A stretch of 64,000 nucleotides of DNA from Janthinobacterium lividum (GTDB lineage: Bacteria > Pseudomonadota > Gammaproteobacteria > Burkholderiales > Burkholderiaceae_D): NCBI RefSeq assembly GCF_034424625.1, contig NZ_CP139976.1, forward strand, positions 4,588,001-4,652,000. Reading direction: 5' to 3'. The notes below the pieces were generated by a model. It saw only the letters and a list, made by a program, of their open reading frames with translations. It did no database searches and was not told the origin of the DNA. Made by a program: the position numbers and the translations under genes. Of this stretch, positions 43,158-53,545 are shown piece after piece (position 1 is the stretch's first letter; each line of letters starts with the position of its first letter).

Positions 43158-43985
43158 ATGAGCCAACAACTGCAAAACATCATCGACCAGGCCTGGGAAA
43201 ACCGCGCCGAGATCAATCCGGGCAACGGCACGGCCGAATTGCGCGACGCCGTCTCCCACGTCATCAATGGCCTGGACAACGGCAGCATCCGCGTGGCGGA
43301 AAAAACCTCGGGCGACTGGGTCGTCAACCAGTGGGTCAAGAAAGCCGTGCTGCTGTCGTTCCGCCTGGAAGACAACGTCGTCCTACCATCGGACGGCACG
43401 ATGCAGTTCTACGACAAGGTACCGACCAAGTTCGCCAACTACACGAAGGAAGACTTCGTCAAGGGCGGTTTCCGCGTGGTGCCGCCAGCCGTCGCCCGCC
43501 GCGGCAGCTTCATTGCCAAGAACGTCGTGCTGATGCCGTCCTACGTCAACATCGGCGCCTACGTCGATGAAGGCGCCATGGTCGACACCTGGGCCACCGT
43601 CGGTTCCTGCGCGCAGATCGGCAAGAACGTCCACCTGTCCGGCGGCGTCGGCATCGGCGGCGTGCTGGAACCGATGCAAGCGAACCCGACCATCATCGAA
43701 GACAACTGCTTCATCGGCGCCCGCTCGGAAATCGTCGAAGGCGTGATCGTCGAGGAAAACTCGGTCATCTCGATGGGCGTCTACATCGGCCAGTCGACCA
43801 AGATCTACGACCGCGCCACGGGCGAAGTGACCTACGGCCGCGTGCCGGCCGGCTCCGTCGTGGTCTCGGGCAACCTGCCTTCGGAAGACGGCAAGTACTC
43901 GCTGTACTGCGCCGTGATCGTCAAGCGCGTGGATGCAAAAACCCGCGCAAAAACCGGCATCAACGAGTTGCTGCGCGGCATCTAA
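43158..43985 (+). CDS. dapD: 2,3,4,5-tetrahydropyridine-2,6-dicarboxylate N-succinyltransferase
   Basis: A 275-residue trimeric acyltransferase with a left-handed beta-helix. The start is [21 protein letters not shown], followed by the hexapeptide-repeat region ([51 protein letters not shown] in shorter pieces) and [20 protein letters not shown]. It succinylates tetrahydrodipicolinate in the lysine/peptidoglycan pathway. It is co-directional with dapC and terminated by a strong hairpin at 44018-44041. Confidence 0.96.
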   Translation: MSQQLQNIIDQAWENRAEINPGNGTAELRDAVSHVINGLDNGSIRVAEKTSGDWVVNQWVKKAVLLSFRLEDNVVLPSDGTMQFYDKVPTKFANYTKEDFVKGGFRVVPPAVARRGSFIAKNVVLMPSYVNIGAYVDEGAMVDTWATVGSCAQIGKNVHLSGGVGIGGVLEPMQANPTIIEDNCFIGARSEIVEGVIVEENSVISMGVYIGQSTKIYDRATGEVTYGRVPAGSVVVSGNLPSEDGKYSLYCAVIVKRVDAKTRAKTGINELLRGI

Positions 43986-44017
43986 TTACTGCGCCGCAAG
44001 GCGCACGCAGCACCCTG

Positions 44018-44041
44018 AATGTCCCGCTCCGGCGGGACATT
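44018..44041 (+). terminator. Intrinsic terminator after dapD
   Basis: AATGTCCCGC pairs perfectly with GCGGGACATT around a TCCG loop, a stable UNCG-type tetraloop, and is followed by TTCATTTCC. It ends the dapC-dapD unit and separates it from the monooxygenase. Confidence 0.85.
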
Positions 44042-44107
44042 TTCATTTCCGGACAGTAACTTCAATCGTCGCGCAGCCATGCCCCATCCTGTCCTATACT
44101 GGATGGC

Positions 44108-45655
44108 ATGAATACTCCTCCCGTCTTGATCGTCGGCGCCGGTCCTACCGGCCTCATGCTTGCCTTGCGCCTGGCGCGCCATGGCGTCGATTGCCGCATC
44201 ATCGACAGGAATAGCGGTCCGGGCCAGGCGTCGCGGGCCATGGCCGTGCATGCGCGCACCCTGGAGTTTTACCAGCAGCTGGGCTTTGCCGACGAGCTGG
44301 TGCACCTGGGCATCAAGATCAATGCCGTGCACATCCACGAAGGCGGCGAGGAGCTGGTGAAACTGGCGCTGGGCGAGATCGGCGAAGGGCTGAGTCCCTA
44401 TCCTTTCGTGCTGAGCCTGCCCCAGGACGAGCATGAACGTTTTCTTATCAGCAAGCTGGCGGCGGCCGGCGTGCACGTGGAATGGAACGTGGCGCTGGAC
44501 CTGTGGACGCAGGACGATAGCGAAGTGCAAGCCATCCTGCTCAACAATGGCGAACGCCAATATTGCACGTTTAACTATATTTGCGGCTGCGACGGCGCCC
44601 GCAGCAAGGTGCGCGAGATCGCCGGCTTTGCGTTTTCCGGCGGTACCTACGACCACCTGTATTACGTGGCCGACGCGCAAGTGGCCGGCAAGAATACGGA
44701 CTTGCACGCCCATTTGGGCGCGAACTCGTTTGCGCTGATGCTGCCCGTGCGCACCAGCGGCATGCAGCGCCTGATCGGCATCCTGCCCGACCGCCCCGAT
44801 GGCGCGCCCGCGCCCGTCTTCGACGACGTGCGGGAGCAGGTGCAAGCCTTGCTGGGCATCGAGGTCGAACACGTGAACTGGTTTTCCACGTATAAGGTGC
44901 ACCACCGGGTGGCGGCCCAGTTTCGCGAACGGCGCTGCTTCATCCTCGGCGACGCGGCCCACCTGCACAGCCCCGTGGGCGGCCAGGGCATGAACACGGG
45001 CCTGGGCGACGCCGTCAACCTGGCCTGGAAACTGGCGCAAAAGCTGCGAGGACAAAGCAACGACGCCCTGCTCGACACCTATGAAAGCGAGCGCATCGTG
45101 TTTGCCCGCAAGCTCGTCGCCACCACCGACCGGGCCTTCCAGGCCATCGTCGCGCAAGGCATGGCCGGGCAATTCCTGCGCCGCTGGCTGGTGCCGCACG
45201 CGCTGCCCTTCCTCTCCGGCTTCGCGCGGGCGCGCCGGCTGCTGTTCCGGACCGTGTCGCAAATCCAGATCAGCTATGAAGACAGCGCCCTTTCCGCCGG
45301 CCATGCGGAATACCTGCGCGGCGGCGACCGCCTGCCGTGGTTCTCGGACGGCACGCAAGACAATTTCACGGCCTTGCGCAGCATGGATTGGCAATTGCAC
45401 ATCTATGGCGAAGCAGCGCCCGAACTGCTCGACGAAGCGCGCGTGCTGAAACTGCCCGTGCATTGCTACACCTATAACGTGGCCGCCAAACTGGCCGGCC
45501 TGGGCCGCGACGCGGCCTATCTCGTGCGCCCCGACGGCCACATCGCGCTGGCGCTGCACCTGCAGGAAAGCGGCGCCCTGCGCGCCCTGGCCTTGCGACT
45601 TGGCCTGCATTTCGGTCCGGCCGAATCGGGCAAGGCTGCGCCACGGCCTGTGTAG
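44108..45655 (+). CDS. FAD-dependent aromatic monooxygenase (PheA/TfdB-like)
   Basis: A 515-residue flavoprotein. The Rossmann GxGxxG is at the start (LIVGAGPTGLMLALRLARHG), the DG motif reads CGCDGARSKVRE (about 160), and the FAD ribityl motif GDAAHLHSPVGGQGMNTGLGDAVNLAWK is near residue 280 (two blocks). It also has a C-terminal thioredoxin-like domain, as in phenol hydroxylase-type enzymes. Substrate is probably a phenolic compound, but this cannot be read from sequence. It lies between dapD and the arsC-like/dapE genes and is separated from dapD by a terminator. Confidence 0.88.
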   Translation: MNTPPVLIVGAGPTGLMLALRLARHGVDCRIIDRNSGPGQASRAMAVHARTLEFYQQLGFADELVHLGIKINAVHIHEGGEELVKLALGEIGEGLSPYPFVLSLPQDEHERFLISKLAAAGVHVEWNVALDLWTQDDSEVQAILLNNGERQYCTFNYICGCDGARSKVREIAGFAFSGGTYDHLYYVADAQVAGKNTDLHAHLGANSFALMLPVRTSGMQRLIGILPDRPDGAPAPVFDDVREQVQALLGIEVEHVNWFSTYKVHHRVAAQFRERRCFILGDAAHLHSPVGGQGMNTGLGDAVNLAWKLAQKLRGQSNDALLDTYESERIVFARKLVATTDRAFQAIVAQGMAGQFLRRWLVPHALPFLSGFARARRLLFRTVSQIQISYEDSALSAGHAEYLRGGDRLPWFSDGTQDNFTALRSMDWQLHIYGEAAPELLDEARVLKLPVHCYTYNVAAKLAGLGRDAAYLVRPDGHIALALHLQESGALRALALRLGLHFGPAESGKAAPRPV

Positions 45656-45788
45656 GGCGAATCACTGGGACGTGTTGCACTGCCGCATCGACTGCGCATC
45701 GACTGTATAATGGCGGCTACCATCGTATTTTTCCCTGGCGCAAGCGCCACGGTCAAGCGAACCGCATTCATTCCCCTTAGCCCTACCC

Positions 45789-46145
45789 ATGACGACCATT
45801 ACACTCTACGGTATCCCCAACTGCGATACCGTCAAAAAGGCCCGCACCTGGCTGGCCGCACAACAAGTCGATTTCACCTTCCACGACTTCAAGAAGCAGG
45901 GTCTGGAACGCGCCACCGTCGAGGCGTGGCTGCAGCAATTGCCGTGGGATGTGCTGGTCAACAAGAAAGGCACGACCTGGCGCGCCCTGTCCGACGAACG
46001 CAAGGCGTCCACCGTCGATGCGGCAAGTGCCCTGAACTTGATGCTGGAAAACCCGTCCATCATCAAGCGCCCCGTGCTGGACAAGGATGGCCAGTTCAGC
46101 GTGGCGTTTTCCGATGCGCAGTACAAGACCCTTTTCTCGCTGTAA
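45789..46145 (+). CDS. ArsC/Spx-family reductase-like protein (YffB type)
   Basis: A 118-residue thioredoxin-fold protein: MTTITLYGIPNCDTVKKART has a single Cys (CDTVKK in place of the CxxC or CX5R form), then FHDFKKQGL, KKGTTWRAL and NPSIIKRPVL, the hallmark of ArsC/YffB proteins. In E. coli a homologue lies beside dapE, as here (48 bases). It may bind glutathione; a genuine arsenate reductase role is not supported by the lack of further Cys. A TATAAT at 45706-45711 is a possible -10. Confidence 0.88.
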   Translation: MTTITLYGIPNCDTVKKARTWLAAQQVDFTFHDFKKQGLERATVEAWLQQLPWDVLVNKKGTTWRALSDERKASTVDAASALNLMLENPSIIKRPVLDKDGQFSVAFSDAQYKTLFSL

Positions 46146-47330
<1,185 letters not shown>

Positions 47331-47386
47331 ACCAGAATACCGAGGCCCGTCACGGCGGGCCAGAACACCGTCTTTTCGAGAATGCC

Positions 47387-48277
47387 ATGACCCCGAACCC
47401 GTTTTCCACGCCACGCGACCTGCTGCGCTACGCCGTTACCCGTTTCAATACCGCCAAGCTGTTTTTCGGCCACGGCAGCGCCGAAGCGTTCGACGAAGCG
47501 GCCTATCTGATCCTGCACACCTTGAAGTTGCCGCTCGACAAGCTCGAACCCTTCCTCGACGCCAAGCTGCTGCCGTCGGAAGTGGCCAGCGTGATGAGCG
47601 TCATCGACCGCCGCAGCATCGACCGCGTGCCGGCCGCCTACATCACCAAGGAAGGCTGGTTGGGCACGTATAACTTCTACGTCGACGAGCGCGTGATCGT
47701 GCCCCGCTCCTTCATCGCCGAACTGATCCCTGAATACTTCTCGCCATGGGTGGCGGAACCGGAAGCCGTGGAAAACATCCTGGAACTGTGCACCGGTTCG
47801 GGCTGCCTGGCTATCATGATGGCCGATGCCTTCCCGAACGCCGCAGTCGATGCCGTGGATATTTCCGCCGATGCGCTGGCCGTGGCCAAGCGCAACGTCG
47901 ACACGTACAAATTGCAGGACCGCGTCACCCTGATCGAATCGGACCTGTACGCCAACGTGCCGGCCAAGAAATATGATTTGATCATCAGCAATCCGCCATA
48001 CGTGAATTCCGCCTCGATGGGTGCCCTGCCCCAGGAATACCTGGCTGAACCGCAAATCGCCCTCGACGGCGGCAGCGACGGCATGGACCTGGTGCGCAAG
48101 ATCATCGCAGGCGCGGCCGAACGCCTGACGGACGACGGCATCCTGATGATTGAAATCGGCAACGAACGCGCCTACGCGGAAGCGGCCTTCGGCGAGCTGG
48201 GCCTGACTTGGCTGACGACGAGCGCCGGCGACGACATGGTCTTCCTGCTGACGGCCGAGCAGTTGAAGCTGGGTTAA
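47387..48277 (+). CDS. prmB: Ribosomal protein L3 N5-glutamine methyltransferase
   Basis: A 296-residue class I methyltransferase. The N-terminal helical domain is followed by the SAM site ENILELCTGSGCLAIMMA, then VDAVDISADALAVAKRN and the catalytic NPPY motif in LIISNPPYVNSASM. VPRSFIAELI is the PrmB-specific stretch that distinguishes it from PrmC. It methylates the Gln side chain of ribosomal protein L3. ATG 47387 was chosen; upstream in-frame sequence overlaps dapE. A REP-like repeat begins 9 bases after the stop. Confidence 0.93.
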   Translation: MTPNPFSTPRDLLRYAVTRFNTAKLFFGHGSAEAFDEAAYLILHTLKLPLDKLEPFLDAKLLPSEVASVMSVIDRRSIDRVPAAYITKEGWLGTYNFYVDERVIVPRSFIAELIPEYFSPWVAEPEAVENILELCTGSGCLAIMMADAFPNAAVDAVDISADALAVAKRNVDTYKLQDRVTLIESDLYANVPAKKYDLIISNPPYVNSASMGALPQEYLAEPQIALDGGSDGMDLVRKIIAGAAERLTDDGILMIEIGNERAYAEAAFGELGLTWLTTSAGDDMVFLLTAEQLKLG

Positions 48278-48285
48278 TGGAATTG

Positions 48286-48366
48286 GTAGGTCGGATTAGC
48301 GTAGCGTAATCCGACATGCCTGTGCGGCACCCGTCGGATTACGTCCTTCGGACTAATCCGACCTAC
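48286..48366. repeat. REP-like repeat, paired copy
   Basis: Two inverted units face each other. The left unit is GTAGGTCGGATTAGC-GTA-GCGTAATCCGAC (48286-48315) and the right is GTCGGATTACGTC-CTTC-GGACTAATCCGACCTAC (48333-48366), with a 17-base middle. The whole 81 bases can fold as one long imperfect hairpin or two smaller ones. It follows prmB and precedes the ABC-F gene. Two relatives lie in this window. Confidence 0.85.
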
Positions 48367-48415
48367 ACGATGTTTTTACGGCGGGGGTCAAAGCCCAGCC
48401 TTTACAAAGAAAAAA

Positions 48416-50413
48416 ATGATACGTTTCCTACAAGTAAGCCTGATGCGCGGCATCAAACCGTTGCTCGAACAAGTCGATGTCACCCTCAATCCGGGCGACA
48501 AGATCGGCCTGATCGGCGCCAATGGCGCGGGCAAATCGAGCCTGTTCGCCATGATGCGTGGCGAATTGCACCCTGACCAGGGCGAGATCGATTTCCCGGC
48601 CAAATGGCGCGTGGCTTACGTGGCGCAGGAAACACCGCCGCTGGACCGTGCCGCGCTCGATTATGCGATTGACGGCGACGTCACCCTGCGCAAACTGGAA
48701 GCGGAACTGGCGCGCCTGGAATCAGAGCCTGCCACGTCGGAAAACGGTATCGCCATCGGCGAAATCTACAGCGCCATGGCCGATGCCGACGCGTATACCG
48801 TGCAGTCGCGCGGCGAGCAATTGCTGCTGGGCCTGGGCTTCACCCTGGACCAGATGCAGCAACCGGTGGCCAGTTTCTCCGGCGGCTGGCGCATGCGTTT
48901 GAACCTGGCGCAAGCGCTGATGTGCCCATCCGACCTGCTGCTGCTCGATGAACCGACCAACCACTTGGATCTGGACGCCATCATCTGGCTGGAAGACTGG
49001 CTCAAGCGCTACGCCGGCACCCTGCTGATCATTTCCCATGACCGCGACTTCCTCGATGAAGTCGTCAACGTGGTCGTGCATATCGACGAACGCAAGCTGA
49101 AGCGCTATTCGGGCAACTACTCGAGCTTCGAGCGCCAACGCGCGGCGCAGATGATCCTGGCCGCCGGCGCGCTGGAAAAGCAGCAGCGCAAACGTGCCCA
49201 TCTGGAATCGTTCGTGAACCGCTTCAAGGCGCAAGCCTCGAAGGCCCGCCAGGCGCAAAGCCGCATGAAGGCGCTGGCGAAGATGGAAGAGCTGGCGCCA
49301 TTGCGCGCCGCCGCCGAATTCTCGTTCGAATTCCGCGAGCCCTTGAGCGCGCCGAACCCGCTGCTGGTGATGGAAGACGTCGATGCGGGCTACAAGATCG
49401 AGAACGAAGCGACGGGCGAAATCACGCACAAGACCATCGTCAACGGCATCAAGTTTTCGCTGCAGATCGGCCAGCGCATCGGCCTGCTGGGCCAGAACGG
49501 CGCCGGCAAGTCGACCCTGATCAAGACCATCGCCGGCGAACTGATGCCGCTGACGGGCGACGCCACCATGGGCAAGGGCCTCAACATCGGCTACTTCGCC
49601 CAGCACCAGGTGGAAATGCTGCGCCACGACGAATCGCCGCTGTGGCATCTGGCCAAGATCGCCCCGACCGTGCGCGAGCAGGAACTGCGCAACTTCCTGG
49701 GCGGCTTCAACTTCCCCGGCAACATGGTCACCGCGTCCATCGCACCGTTCTCGGGCGGCGAAAAAGCCCGTCTGGCGCTGGCCCTGATCGTCTGGCAGCG
49801 TCCTAACCTGCTGCTGCTCGATGAACCGACCAATCACCTGGATCTGGAAACGCGCGAAGCGCTGACGGAAGCGCTGGCCCAGTTCGAAGGCACCCTGGTC
49901 GTCGTTTCCCATGATCGCCACTTGCTGCGCGCCACCACGGACGAATTCATCATCGTTGCCGACGGCAAACTGCAACCGTTCGACGGCGACCTGGACGACT
50001 ACAAGGATTGGCTGTTCAAGACCAAGCTGGGCAAGGGCACGGACGTGCTGCCGGCCGCCGGCAAGGCCAACAAGACTGACTTCCCCGTGACGTCTTCCGT
50101 CCCTGCGCCGGTAGCCGCCGCCCCTGCCGCGCCCGTGCGCGACAAGCGCAAGGAAGCGGAAGACCGCCAGAAGGCCGCCGCCCTGCGCAAGCCGATCGAA
50201 AACAAGATCAAGCGCCAGGAAGAGCAGATCGCCAAGCGCAATGCGCAAAAGGCGGAAACCGACGCCAAGCTGGGCGAGCCGACCATCTATGACGCGGCCA
50301 ACAAGGCCAAGCTCAAGCAATTGCTGGCCGACCAGACCTTCTTCACCAAGGACCTGGCGCAGCTGGAAGCGGAATGGCTGGACTTGCAGGATCAGTTAGA
50401 GAAACTGGGCTAA
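48416..50413 (+). CDS. ABC-F family ATPase (YheS-like translation factor)
   Basis: A 665-residue protein with two ABC domains and no membrane segments. Walker A motifs are GANGAGKSS (about 34) and GQNGAGKST (about 360); ABC signatures are FSGGWRMRL and FSGGEKARL; Walker B reads LLLLDEPTNHLDLD and LLLLDEPTNHLDLE. The P-site tRNA interaction linker lies between the domains (RAAQMILAAGALEKQQRKRAHLESF region), and a charged coiled-coil C-terminus is present (550-665). ABC-F proteins act on the ribosome. The C-terminal coiled coil and length match YheS. A terminator follows. Confidence 0.92.
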   Translation: MIRFLQVSLMRGIKPLLEQVDVTLNPGDKIGLIGANGAGKSSLFAMMRGELHPDQGEIDFPAKWRVAYVAQETPPLDRAALDYAIDGDVTLRKLEAELARLESEPATSENGIAIGEIYSAMADADAYTVQSRGEQLLLGLGFTLDQMQQPVASFSGGWRMRLNLAQALMCPSDLLLLDEPTNHLDLDAIIWLEDWLKRYAGTLLIISHDRDFLDEVVNVVVHIDERKLKRYSGNYSSFERQRAAQMILAAGALEKQQRKRAHLESFVNRFKAQASKARQAQSRMKALAKMEELAPLRAAAEFSFEFREPLSAPNPLLVMEDVDAGYKIENEATGEITHKTIVNGIKFSLQIGQRIGLLGQNGAGKSTLIKTIAGELMPLTGDATMGKGLNIGYFAQHQVEMLRHDESPLWHLAKIAPTVREQELRNFLGGFNFPGNMVTASIAPFSGGEKARLALALIVWQRPNLLLLDEPTNHLDLETREALTEALAQFEGTLVVVSHDRHLLRATTDEFIIVADGKLQPFDGDLDDYKDWLFKTKLGKGTDVLPAAGKANKTDFPVTSSVPAPVAAAPAAPVRDKRKEAEDRQKAAALRKPIENKIKRQEEQIAKRNAQKAETDAKLGEPTIYDAANKAKLKQLLADQTFFTKDLAQLEAEWLDLQDQLEKLG

Positions 50414-50424
50414 CGCAAAACACC

Positions 50425-50452
50425 AAGACGACTCCCGGGTCGTCTTTTTTTT
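50425..50452 (+). terminator. Intrinsic terminator after the ABC-F gene
   Basis: AAGACGAC (50425-50432) pairs with GTCGTCTT (50439-50446) around TCCCGG, followed by a run of Ts to 50452. The T-run overlaps the end of the convergent cheW gene. Confidence 0.92.
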
Positions 50453-50933
50453 ATGCCGCCTGCATGGGACTGGGGCTGCGGATCGCCATCAGGCGGTCGA
50501 TGTCGACGAGGATCAATCGGCGCCCCGCCACCGTGCCCAGGCCCAGCAGGTAATCGGCTTCCGCCTCGCCCAGGCCGGGCACGGCGGCGATGTCACTGGC
50601 GGCCAGGCTGACGATATCGGTGACGCCATCGACCACCATGCCCATCACGCCATTGCTCAGCTGCAAAATGATCACGTCGGTGGCCGGGTCGGGCGCGCCG
50701 TGGGCGCTGCCAAACGCGGCGCGCATGTCGACGATGGGGATGATTACGCCGCGCGAAACGGCCACGCTGTGCAGCACTTCCCCTTCCGAGGAAAAACGGT
50801 CGAGTTCCTTCAGAGGACGCAATTCCCGCACGCAACGGTAATCGAGGCCGTATTCCAGGCCGCCCAGCCGGAAGCTCAAGTACTGCGTCAGGTATTGGGT
50901 CGTTGCGGCGCCAGGCGTGGTCGTGGGCTGCAT
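50451..50933 (-). CDS. CheW-like chemotaxis coupling protein
   Basis: A 160-residue CheW domain: QYLSFRLGGLEYGLDYRCVREL, then IIPIVDMRAAFG, DVIILQLSNGVMGMVVDGVTDIVSL and GTVAGRRLILVDIDRLM. CheW couples chemoreceptors to CheA. AAAGGAAC precedes the ATG at 50933. No cheA, cheY or receptor gene is nearby, so it is a solitary adaptor, which may serve a chemosensory array encoded elsewhere or a second pathway. Confidence 0.9.
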   Translation of the reverse strand: MQPTTTPGAATTQYLTQYLSFRLGGLEYGLDYRCVRELRPLKELDRFSSEGEVLHSVAVSRGVIIPIVDMRAAFGSAHGAPDPATDVIILQLSNGVMGMVVDGVTDIVSLAASDIAAVPGLGEAEADYLLGLGTVAGRRLILVDIDRLMAIRSPSPMQAA

Positions 50934-51128
50934 GGTGTTCCTTTCATCCGGTAGGCGCTGCCAGGATGCGCAGTGGCGCAACGTTGGCCCCATGCTAACC
51001 AGCATCGCCGCAGGCGGCGTTGAGAAACATCAACTTTCCCGGAAGGCAGCCTGGCCTCGGCGCCCGGCCTTGCGCCGGCGCAGCCATCTTCCCTTACAAT
51101 ACCCACATCATCCCCCAACAGGCAGGCC
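50934..51128. other. Divergent cheW-arfB intergenic region
   Basis: A 195-base gap without a coding signal. It must hold promoters for the leftward cheW and rightward arfB; no clear hexamers or dyads stand out. Confidence 0.4.
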
Positions 51129-51527
51129 ATGCAACACCTCGTCAACCCCGCTGAAGTTGAATTTTCCGCCATCCGCGCCCAGGGCCCGGGCGGGCAGAAC
51201 GTCAACAAGGTGTCCAGCGCCATCCATCTGCGCTTCCCCATCGCCGCCTCGTCGCTGCCGGAAGCGTACAAGGAACGGTTGCTGGCCCTGCGCGACAGCC
51301 GCATCAGCAAGGATGGCGTGCTGGTGCTCAAGGCGCAGCAGTCGCGCAGCCAGGAACAGAACAAGGAAGAAGCCTTGCGGCGCTTGCAGGAAATCATCGA
51401 CAGCGTGACCTTCCTGCCCGCCGTGCGGCGCGCCACCAAGCCCACGCGCAGCTCGCAGCGGCGCCGTCTCGACAGCAAGAGCACGCACAGCGTCCTCAAA
51501 CAATCTCGCGGCAAGGTTATCGACTGA
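51129..51527 (+). CDS. arfB: Alternative ribosome-rescue factor ArfB (peptidyl-tRNA hydrolase)
   Basis: A 132-residue protein with the catalytic GGQ motif at residues 21-23 (AQGPGGQNVNKVSS) and a basic C-terminal tail (RRATKPTRSSQRRRLDSKS, then SRGKVID) that inserts into the empty mRNA channel of stalled ribosomes. The combination and the length identify ArfB/YaeJ rather than a release factor. Its stop is directly back-to-back with the convergent DUF342 gene (TGATCA at 51525-51530). Confidence 0.94.
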   Translation: MQHLVNPAEVEFSAIRAQGPGGQNVNKVSSAIHLRFPIAASSLPEAYKERLLALRDSRISKDGVLVLKAQQSRSQEQNKEEALRRLQEIIDSVTFLPAVRRATKPTRSSQRRRLDSKSTHSVLKQSRGKVID

Positions 51528-53387
51528 TCAGAGTGGCGGCTGGTAGGTCCAGTCCAGGCTGCCCATGCTGTCCGCGAACACGGGCTGCGTGGCCGGCGTG
51601 GCGCTGCGCAGCAGGGCCTTGATTTCCTTCGGCGGCCGGTCGTAGACCTTGGCCGGACCGGGCGGCACGACGAGGGCGCGCACCGTCGTCTCGCCATCAA
51701 TCAGGCTCAGGGTGCAGCGCGACTGGCCCGCCGTTGCCTGCCGCTCCTGGCGCAATTGTTCCACCAGCGCCAGCATCTGCGCGTGCAGGATTTCCGACTG
51801 TTTTACCTCCACGCGCAGCCGCGCCACCTCTTTCAGGACGGGAGCGATGCGCGCGGCCAGCTTGTCGTACTGTACCTGTTGCGTTGCTTGCAGTTGCAAT
51901 TCGCCACGCCGCAGCTGGCCCGCCAGGGTCAGGTAATTGCGTACCTCGGGCAATTGCGCGATGGCATCGATTTCCTGCTGGCGCTTGTGCTGCACCTGCA
52001 GGAATTGCGCCGCCTTCGCCAGGCTCTCGGCGATCTTTTGTTCCAGCGCACTCAAGTCGGGCACCAGCGGGAACAGCAGCATCTCCACCTGCTTGCGGGG
52101 ACCGGCGCTGCCGATGCGGATGGTGCGCGCCGCCACGGCGCAGCCTTCGGCCAGTTCGATGACGACCTCGTCGGCGATGATCTCGCAATTGCTGGCGCTG
52201 TCGATCACCACGCGCGTGCCGGCGATGACGCAGCTTTCCGCGCGCTTCACATGCACTTCGCCGCTCAGCGCCTGCAGCACGGAGCCGGAAGCGACGCCCT
52301 CGACGCGCACGTCGCCATGCTCGTTGAAGGCCGTGCCGCCCACCAGGTTGCGCTGTAGCCATATTAATCCGCCATGCGAGTGCAAGTGGCCGTAGACGTC
52401 ACCATGGATGGTGATGTCGCTGCCGTCGAGCTGGCGCTGCTCCTGCACTTCGCCGTACTCCTCGTAGGCGGCGCTCAGCTTCAGATTGCCCGTCGTACGG
52501 CTGCTGACGCCTTCGCGGCTGACGATCTTGTTTTCGATGGACATCTTGCCGTGTTGATCGACATTCACATAGCCATCTTGCGTAGCCACGACGAAATCGC
52601 CATCGCTGAAATGCTCGACCGCCGTGCCTGGCCCCGCCACGGTGGCCAGGTCCAGTTCCAACGGCGCGGGCGGTGGCAGCGCCTTGCCGGCCAGGTCGTA
52701 GCCAGGCAAGCCGGGAGTCCCCGGCAGCAGACGCAGCAGGCGCGCGTGTTTTTTTACTTGCGGAAAGCGGTTCTTGAAGCTGAGCAAATCCAGGCGGCCA
52801 TCGGAGCGTTCGCGCGGCGCATCGTCGCGGTGGATGCCTTGCGATACTTCGACCAGCTGGGCGTCGCGCCCCGGCTGTGGCGGCAGCACCCGCGCCACCG
52901 TGATGCGCTCGGCCTTGCCGCTGGCAAGAATGGCGCGCACGGCCACACTATCGATGCCGTAGTGCACGCCCTTGCACCACAGGTCGGCCACCAGCTCGTC
53001 GAATTCGCGGCGCGCCGGCACCTGGCCGTCCGCGTCCGCAGGCAAGGCTTCAAAGTAAAACTCGGCGCTGTCGCCACGTATCTTGATTTGTTTGTACAGC
53101 GCGCGGCGCTGGGGCGGGAATGGCGCCACGCGCACGGCGATGCGCAGCAAGGCATCGCCCTTGGGCGCGGCGCGGGGAGTAGGGGCATGGAACAGGGTCA
53201 GCAGGAACAAACCGTAATCGAGGCCGGCCAGCAGCTGGCCCGACTGGAACAGCTGCTCGACGGCGGTGCGCAGCTGCGCCGGCGCCAGGGACAGGTCAAG
53301 GAACACGCCCTCGTCGCGCTGGACCAGGCCGTGCGGCAAGCCGCCTGCGGGGACCGCATCCGGAACGGGTGTGTCGTCGTCGCTCAC
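51528..53387 (-). CDS. FapA/DUF342 family protein
   Basis: A 619-residue protein. The N-terminal 220 residues contain the FapA domain (VADLWCKGVHYGIDSVAVRAIL). The middle is a DUF342 beta-helix-like repeat with VVATQDGYVNVDQHGKMSIENKIV, SDITIHGDVYGHLHSHGG and EVHVKRAESCVIAGTRVVIDSASNCEIIADEVVIE (in parts). A coiled coil covers about 465-560. DUF342 proteins are cytoplasmic scaffolds, some involved in flagellar or polar structures, but the function is unsettled. It is longer at the C-terminus than the typical FapA. Neighbours do not form an operon with it. Confidence 0.83.
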   Translation of the reverse strand: MSDDDTPVPDAVPAGGLPHGLVQRDEGVFLDLSLAPAQLRTAVEQLFQSGQLLAGLDYGLFLLTLFHAPTPRAAPKGDALLRIAVRVAPFPPQRRALYKQIKIRGDSAEFYFEALPADADGQVPARREFDELVADLWCKGVHYGIDSVAVRAILASGKAERITVARVLPPQPGRDAQLVEVSQGIHRDDAPRERSDGRLDLLSFKNRFPQVKKHARLLRLLPGTPGLPGYDLAGKALPPPAPLELDLATVAGPGTAVEHFSDGDFVVATQDGYVNVDQHGKMSIENKIVSREGVSSRTTGNLKLSAAYEEYGEVQEQRQLDGSDITIHGDVYGHLHSHGGLIWLQRNLVGGTAFNEHGDVRVEGVASGSVLQALSGEVHVKRAESCVIAGTRVVIDSASNCEIIADEVVIELAEGCAVAARTIRIGSAGPRKQVEMLLFPLVPDLSALEQKIAESLAKAAQFLQVQHKRQQEIDAIAQLPEVRNYLTLAGQLRRGELQLQATQQVQYDKLAARIAPVLKEVARLRVEVKQSEILHAQMLALVEQLRQERQATAGQSRCTLSLIDGETTVRALVVPPGPAKVYDRPPKEIKALLRSATPATQPVFADSMGSLDWTYQPPL

Positions 53388-53498
53388 GCCTTGCCTCCCC
53401 CAGCAGCCATTTCAAAGAATTGCCTCCGTGCACTAGAACAATATCACGGGGCGGGGCCGTGTGCCTGACTGAGCAACAATGCGGGCGGCCAGATGCAA

Positions 53499-53528
53499 AC
53501 AGGGCCATGTCTTGCGAGATGGCCCTGT
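53499..53528 (-). terminator. Hairpin terminator after the 129-residue protein gene
   Basis: ACAGGGCCAT (53499-53508) and ATGGCCCTGT (53519-53528) form a perfect 10-base stem with a 10-base loop. On the leftward strand it is followed by TTTGC, a short T-run. It lies just after the leftward gene ending at 53546. Confidence 0.7.
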
Positions 53529-53545
53529 CGGAGGGGGATGGCTGG

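Noticed and set aside
45675-45711. Promoter with TTGCAC and TATAAT before the ArsC-like gene
   Set aside because: The -10 is good but the spacer would be 25 bases, too long for a normal sigma-70 promoter; only the -10 is mentioned.
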